From Acidithiobacillus acidisediminis (GTDB lineage: Bacteria > Pseudomonadota > Gammaproteobacteria > Acidithiobacillales > Acidithiobacillaceae), in contig NZ_JALQCS010000001.1 of NCBI RefSeq assembly GCF_023277115.1, positions 2,226,001 through 2,290,000 of the forward strand: 64,000 bases of DNA. The letters run 5' to 3'. Each line of letters opens with the position of its first letter. Within the stretch, counting starts at the first letter, position 1. The translations under genes and the position numbers were made by a program. The notes under the pieces are model-generated. The model was not told the origin of the DNA. It ran no database searches and saw nothing but the letters and a program-made list of their open reading frames with translations. This document shows positions 59,766-64,000 of this stretch, in pieces.

Positions 59766-62035
59766 GTTACTTTCCTCTCCACCAACACCATCTGGAGCTC
59801 TGCCGCAGATACCGGCGGAGAAAACCAGTGCCCTTGTGCCTTGTGCACCCCAAGGTCTCTCAGCGTATTGGCCATTTCCTCATCCTCTACTCCTTCCGCC
59901 ACCACTTGCAGCGACAAGTCACTCGCCACATCCATCACAGCGCGAACATGCTGACACGCCGGGGAAGGTTCTGCCATTCCACGCATCATGTCCCGATCCA
60001 GCTTGATCCCATCGCAGGCCAACCCCGTCAAATATTGCAAAGCGGCGATGCCACTGTTGTAATCCTGCAGCGTGAAATGAACGCCCAAACGGCGGGCGGC
60101 GCGAATCACGGAGGCCGTAGCCGGTATATCCCGTAGCGCGACCCGTTCAGCGACCTCCAGCCAAATATGTCTGCAGTCCACTGATGGATGCTCTGCCAAG
60201 GCTTGCTGCAAAACGCTGACAAAATCAGCATCCTCCAGCTGCACCGCAGACAGGTTGATGTGGATATCCAGGAGGTTTCCCTGGATTTGCCAAGATGCCG
60301 CTTGCGCCAGGGCAGTTTTCAGCACCCAATGCCCAACCTCCAGAATCATCCGTGACCGCTCCAACGGCGCCAAAATTTCGCCTGGGCCCAACAGCCCGCG
60401 TTCCGGGTGTCGCCAATGCAACAATGCCTCGACACCAGATATCGTATGGTCTGACAGGTTGATAATCGGCTGCCATAGCAACTCAAACTCCTTTCGCTCC
60501 TGTGCCAAGATCAACTCTTGGTACAGAGATTCTTCTTGCGGTTGCGTCTCCACGAGATCTCTTCCAAACAGTTTCCAGGTATTTCCCCCTGCATCCTTAG
60601 CGGCATACATGGCGAGATCCGCCTGACGAATCAACTCCTCGGCACTCCCATCGGAAAAAGGGTAAATAACCGCACCCATACTGGCACTGACTTGTAGCCG
60701 GGTTTGCTCATCTGCTACGGAGCACTGCGCAGCCTGCAGAAGCCGCGAGGCAATACACTCCACTTCCTCAACATTGGCAATATCTTCCAGAATGACCAAA
60801 AATTCATCGCCTGCGTAGCGAATCACGCAACCCTCTGCGCGAACAATGGCGCATAACTGACTCGCAATGGTGCAAAGCACATCATCCCCGCAGTGATGTC
60901 CTAGCTGGTCATTGATGGGCTTGAATCCGTCCAGATCAAGAAAAAACAAGGCGGCCAGTCGTTGGTGCCGATCAGAACGAGACATGGCGGCACGTAACCG
61001 CTCCTGTACGATCCGCCGATTCGGCAGGCCTGTCAGCAGATCTTGCGTGGCCAGACCTTCCATCCGATGCTCCAGACGTTCCCGGTACAGGTTCGCACCC
61101 AACAGATCGGCGAGAAGGCGTAAATGATCCCAGTTGGCTTCCGGAATCCGCTGCGGCGCAGGCTGCTGAAACCAGGAGATTACCAAAACACCTGGCATCG
61201 GTTCGTCTGCCATGCCGGGCAATGGAATCGCCAGGCTTGCCCGGAGCCCTGCTGTAACGAATTCCTGCATCGCCCACGGGCTACCTGGATAATCTGGAAC
61301 ATAGACTGGTTCACCGCGTGCAAGTGCCGCGCCGGATACCCCTTCCGTTTCAGGAAACTCCCACTGGCCGAGATCCTGATAACGCGCAGACAAACCATGA
61401 AAGAACCGGTAACGGAGCATTCCTTCTTCCCGTAGAATCAACCCCGCGCCGTCAGCTTTGGCAATCCCGCAGGCCAGCTGTGCGGATGTCGAAAAAAAAG
61501 ATTCAAAGTCAACTAGCTGGAGCAATCCACGCAGTTGCCGCAATACCGTGTGGCGCCGCTCTCGCTCTAGACCAAAGTGTTGCACATACTGACAGGCGTC
61601 CAGCACTCGCAAGAGATTCGACCAAGAGCTCAAGCCTCTCCCTGGCAAAATTGCGTCCTCTTTTTGTGCGAGCAGCAAAGTGCGCAATGTCATGAATACT
61701 TGCGGGAGAACCTGGTCCGGAACACTGGCGGTAGCCAAGCGCTCGCCAATCAGTAGCTGCTCTTCCCAAAATGCTTGTTCATAAGTGCCAGAGAAAAGGC
61801 GTCTGAACCACTCGGCAGTATAGGGACAATCTGCAGCTCGATGCGTTGCCTCCGTACACAAGGAGGCAAAACGCTTGGTAATGGTTGTCGTTATGCGAGG
61901 AAAATGTGCAGATGCCTCTATTCCCAGTCGACGTAAACTGCGCTGGGCACGAACGGAGAGTGCCAGGTCGTCATGCAACCAACGCAGCTCCTCAGGAAGA
62001 CCATTTGTCCCCATCCCTTCCTTCAGCATCGCCAT
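59759..62035 (-). CDS. Globin-like-GAF-GGDEF-EAL protein
   Basis: A 758-aa cytoplasmic protein. The N-terminal helical region resembles a globin-coupled sensor (WFRRLFSGTYEQAFWEEQLLIG), but the position of the proximal haem His reads IGERLA, so it may lack haem. A GAF domain follows (about 175-310). The GGDEF motif reads YAGDEF near residue 407. EAL is present as GVEALLHW near 535, but the metal-binding DDFGTG reads QDYNSG, so phosphodiesterase activity is doubtful. ATG 62035 follows AAAGGA and overlaps the upstream gene. Confidence 0.82.
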   Translation of the reverse strand: MAMLKEGMGTNGLPEELRWLHDDLALSVRAQRSLRRLGIEASAHFPRITTTITKRFASLCTEATHRAADCPYTAEWFRRLFSGTYEQAFWEEQLLIGERLATASVPDQVLPQVFMTLRTLLLAQKEDAILPGRGLSSWSNLLRVLDACQYVQHFGLERERRHTVLRQLRGLLQLVDFESFFSTSAQLACGIAKADGAGLILREEGMLRYRFFHGLSARYQDLGQWEFPETEGVSGAALARGEPVYVPDYPGSPWAMQEFVTAGLRASLAIPLPGMADEPMPGVLVISWFQQPAPQRIPEANWDHLRLLADLLGANLYRERLEHRMEGLATQDLLTGLPNRRIVQERLRAAMSRSDRHQRLAALFFLDLDGFKPINDQLGHHCGDDVLCTIASQLCAIVRAEGCVIRYAGDEFLVILEDIANVEEVECIASRLLQAAQCSVADEQTRLQVSASMGAVIYPFSDGSAEELIRQADLAMYAAKDAGGNTWKLFGRDLVETQPQEESLYQELILAQERKEFELLWQPIINLSDHTISGVEALLHWRHPERGLLGPGEILAPLERSRMILEVGHWVLKTALAQAASWQIQGNLLDIHINLSAVQLEDADFVSVLQQALAEHPSVDCRHIWLEVAERVALRDIPATASVIRAARRLGVHFTLQDYNSGIAALQYLTGLACDGIKLDRDMMRGMAEPSPACQHVRAVMDVASDLSLQVVAEGVEDEEMANTLRDLGVHKAQGHWFSPPVSAAELQMVLVERKVTC

Positions 62036-62225
62036 CTGCCATCCTTTCCCCATCACGTTGGGTCGGCGGCCGTGCTCCATCAACGATCATCTGGAGATAG
62101 GCCTCCAACAGCAAGGTATCCAGTATCTGCTCTGGCGGCATCCGCCAGCGTTTTGCCAGCTCATTCAGGCAATGCCGACGCCAGCGGGCATCTCGTCCCA
62201 AATCAAGTGGAAAAATCTTCCGCAT
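61992..62225 (-). CDS. Small hypothetical protein in c-di-GMP operon
   Basis: A 77-aa protein starting MRKIFPLDLGRDARWRRHCLNELAKRWRMPPEQILDTLL. It is basic at the N-terminus and acidic at the end. ATG 62225 lies 2 nt after the PilZ stop and its end overlaps the next gene by 44 nt. Likely co-expressed; function unknown. Confidence 0.55.
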   Translation of the reverse strand: MRKIFPLDLGRDARWRRHCLNELAKRWRMPPEQILDTLLLEAYLQMIVDGARPPTQRDGERMADGDAEGRDGDKWSS

Positions 62226-62227
62226 AG

Positions 62228-63001
62228 TTAGAAGGTTTTGCCAGAAAAGCGATCCCGAGCAGAGTTCACCACTTTTTTGATCTGTTCGGCCTTTTTGCAT
62301 AGGTACAGGTGTTCTGCCTTCCGCTGCTGAGCCTCAGTCAGCTGAAAGTAAATACCATACAAATACGGGTAGATCGGGTGGGTGATGCGCTCCCGGCGTG
62401 CTATGGTAGCAACCGTTTCACAGATCCCACACTCCGGAATCTCGAACTCCACCAATACCATCTCTCCAGGCTCCAGGATGTCCTGATCCAGGAACATCGA
62501 AGCCCCCCCAGGGCTGAAGTCGTGCAGCTTGCCATAGAGCGTCCTGCCATTCTTGGCTCGCATCAGGATGTTCCCTTCGATCGGCACCCGCCGCTGCTTA
62601 CGAGCGTTTCTGGCAAGCACACGGGTGGGCAGTTCAAAATGGTGCAGACCTTCACCAGAATACTTCCAGTCTGCGAAGAACCCCAAAATCCGTGGCCGTG
62701 CCAGCAGAAAGATGAGCGGCTTCCGTAGCTGCGTCTCTTCACCAAGGGAGGGACCCGCCGGTTCTAGTAGAAACTCGCGCCCTTCCCAGCGCAGAAAATG
62801 ACATAGGGTACCATTGTCTCCCGAATCCGGGGTGTAAAAAATGGCACTTTGCCCTTCTGCTACCCCCAGGTCTTCCGGGTTCGGCAATAAGAACTCGTGG
62901 GACCCTGATAAGAATGCGAGCGGCAGGAACTCGACCAAGGGTAAGTTTCCCCGGCTAGGAAGCAGTAAAGCCAACTCCGTATCGTCTTCACTGAGAGGCA
63001 A
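62228..63001 (-). CDS. PilZ-domain c-di-GMP receptor
   Basis: A 257-aa protein. An N-terminal domain of about 130 residues (YcgR-like) is followed by a PilZ domain with the c-di-GMP motifs NARKQRRVPIEG (RxxxR) and DFSPGGASMFL (DxSxxG). It therefore should bind c-di-GMP. The start appears to be TTG 63001 after AAGGGG; no ATG is suitably placed. First gene of the operon, with a TATAAT box about 20 nt upstream. Confidence 0.85.
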   Translation of the reverse strand: MPLSEDDTELALLLPSRGNLPLVEFLPLAFLSGSHEFLLPNPEDLGVAEGQSAIFYTPDSGDNGTLCHFLRWEGREFLLEPAGPSLGEETQLRKPLIFLLARPRILGFFADWKYSGEGLHHFELPTRVLARNARKQRRVPIEGNILMRAKNGRTLYGKLHDFSPGGASMFLDQDILEPGEMVLVEFEIPECGICETVATIARRERITHPIYPYLYGIYFQLTEAQQRKAEHLYLCKKAEQIKKVVNSARDRFSGKTF

Positions 63002-63020
63002 AGCAAACCCCTTCTGGTCT

Positions 63021-63026
63021 ATTATA
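63021..63026 (-). promoter_or_regulatory. TATAAT -10 box upstream of PilZ operon
   Basis: TATAAT on the minus strand, 20 nt before the TTG start. No convincing -35 box is visible. Confidence 0.4.
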
Positions 63027-63244
63027 AATGTTACCGTGTAGCACTATTGGAACGAGCAAGCTACTCCGTCCTTCCTGAAGTTGCAACTACCCTGACCCGT
63101 CGCAGGAATTGGGGAACAGCTGTTCCTTGCGCTCAACGGCTCCGCCCAACGCAACAGCGCCTGCTGAGGCATCTTGCAAAACTGAGGGCGCTGATACATG
63201 GCGCCATATTGTGGGCCACTGACGGCAGTAAAGCCCGTTGTTTA

Positions 63245-64000
63245 TTACCATAGCAGGGCCTTTAGCCTCTTTGCCCATCTTTTCACATAGTTCTCATCAT
63301 TCCCCTTTTTCGTCATCCGGGCGAGCTTGGGCAATCGTGTAACTGTCGCGTAGCTAGACAATTCCCATTCTGTTTTCTCATCCCACCGGCCCGAAAGGTC
63401 TACCATATTGTCCAGTAACTGCTTTACCTGCCGCTCCATATCGGCAAGGCTACATTGCCGATTGTAGCGCAGCAGCAACCCCGATAATGCACCCGGAAGA
63501 TTGTTGTGATCGACATCAAGAACTACTCTGGGGAGCTGGGTCGGAGCTGTGAACACCGCCACCAGGCAAGCGCGTGGGCCATGGCGCGAAATGGCTCCAT
63601 GACCAGCCTTTAAGGCCACCAGAGAAACCGACAAGGTCACATCGGATTGCAGCATCTCAACTTGCTGCAGCACCTTGACCAGGAGCCCAAGATCGCCGAC
63701 AGCATCCCTATTCAGAGGCTCCAGCACGGACACTTCAACGGGGGGTAGACCTCCGGCGACAGCTGTTTCCCCCATGCTAACTGGTTTGGTAACAGTCACC
63801 GGTGACAAACGAGGGTCAACCGGAAGGCCTGTAGCGATTCTTTTTTTTCGCAATCCACCCTCCTGTTGTTCAGAGGAACTTGGCCTCCTTGATCGCGAGT
63901 GTGGAGGAGACAGCACCTTCTTCACCCATGCAAGTGTCTCAAATTCTCCTCGTTTGCCACCCAGAAGAATCAGCGCTTGATTGACATCCTGTTTACTCTC
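63245..64000 (-). CDS. Partial TnsE-like protein (5' end outside window)
   Basis: The frame is open from the right edge (64000) to the stop at 63245, 251 codons, so the N-terminus is missing. The C-terminal part reads RVVLDVDHNNLPGALSGLLL, then MERQVKQLLDNMVDLSGRWDE, LPKLARMTKKGNDENYVKRWA. This pattern recalls the C-terminal domain of Tn7-type TnsE. A central KRIATGLPVDPRLSPVTV region looks like a linker. I cannot confirm the family without a search; no other tns genes are visible in the window. Confidence 0.45.
   Translation of the reverse strand, partial: ESKQDVNQALILLGGKRGEFETLAWVKKVLSPPHSRSRRPSSSEQQEGGLRKKRIATGLPVDPRLSPVTVTKPVSMGETAVAGGLPPVEVSVLEPLNRDAVGDLGLLVKVLQQVEMLQSDVTLSVSLVALKAGHGAISRHGPRACLVAVFTAPTQLPRVVLDVDHNNLPGALSGLLLRYNRQCSLADMERQVKQLLDNMVDLSGRWDEKTEWELSSYATVTRLPKLARMTKKGNDENYVKRWAKRLKALLW

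Noticed and set aside
1-64000. tRNA or rRNA genes, and an attachment site in a tRNA
   Set aside because: I saw no tRNA- or rRNA-like sequence in reading both strands, but a covariance search was not possible.

Overview
The window looks like part of an integrative conjugative element (or large plasmid) and adjoining accessory DNA of an acidophilic, sulfur-oxidising gammaproteobacterium-like host, most plausibly Acidithiobacillus. That guess rests on moderately high GC, an R64-like thin-pilus locus joined to Trb conjugation genes, and a sulfur-stress gene set (persulfide dioxygenase-like MBL protein, ArsR regulator, two DsrE proteins, a cytochrome P460-like protein). The genus is inference, not a database match.

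Region 1 (1-37.2 kb, nearly all minus strand) is the transfer and pilus module. In transcription order: a ribbon-helix-helix (RHH) protein, trbB (ATPase carrying an intein), pilL, a small exported protein, a two-domain transglycosylase, pilN, pilO, pilP, pilQ, pilR, pilS, a second PilT-like ATPase, a small membrane protein, pilM, pilV, then trbC, trbD, trbE, a block of unknown genes with hipBA, trbJ and trbL (cut by the left edge). The whole R64-type pil locus therefore sits between trbB and trbC. Eight copies of the octamer GCTATACC lie 31-69 nt upstream of operon-leading genes and probably mark a shared promoter or operator. Cargo interrupts the module: a type III restriction-modification and Panacea-antitoxin island (about 2.65-8.44 kb) flanked by truncated genes, hipBA, two nucleotidyltransferase-fold genes, and a plus-strand glycosyltransferase pair between trbC and pilV.

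Region 2 (37.2-45 kb) is accessory: a Fic protein, a HEPN/TPR gene pair, an unknown 334-aa protein, a decayed umuDC locus, a nested palindrome, two small element proteins, a metallophosphoesterase/DUF3037 pair, and a defective IS1380-like element.

Region 3 (45-64 kb) reads more like chromosomal or accessory physiology. It holds three composite GGDEF-EAL proteins (one operon also has a PilZ protein), an IS200-type element, a MITE-like inverted-repeat pair, a porin/DsrE/DUF302 group, a group II intron 3' remnant, an IS66 orfA-like fragment, a soluble chemoreceptor with a CZB domain, and a translationally coupled sulfur-stress operon (MBL, ArsR, MFS, DsrE), followed by a P460/zinc-protein pair. 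The right edge holds a partial gene resembling the C-terminal part of TnsE.
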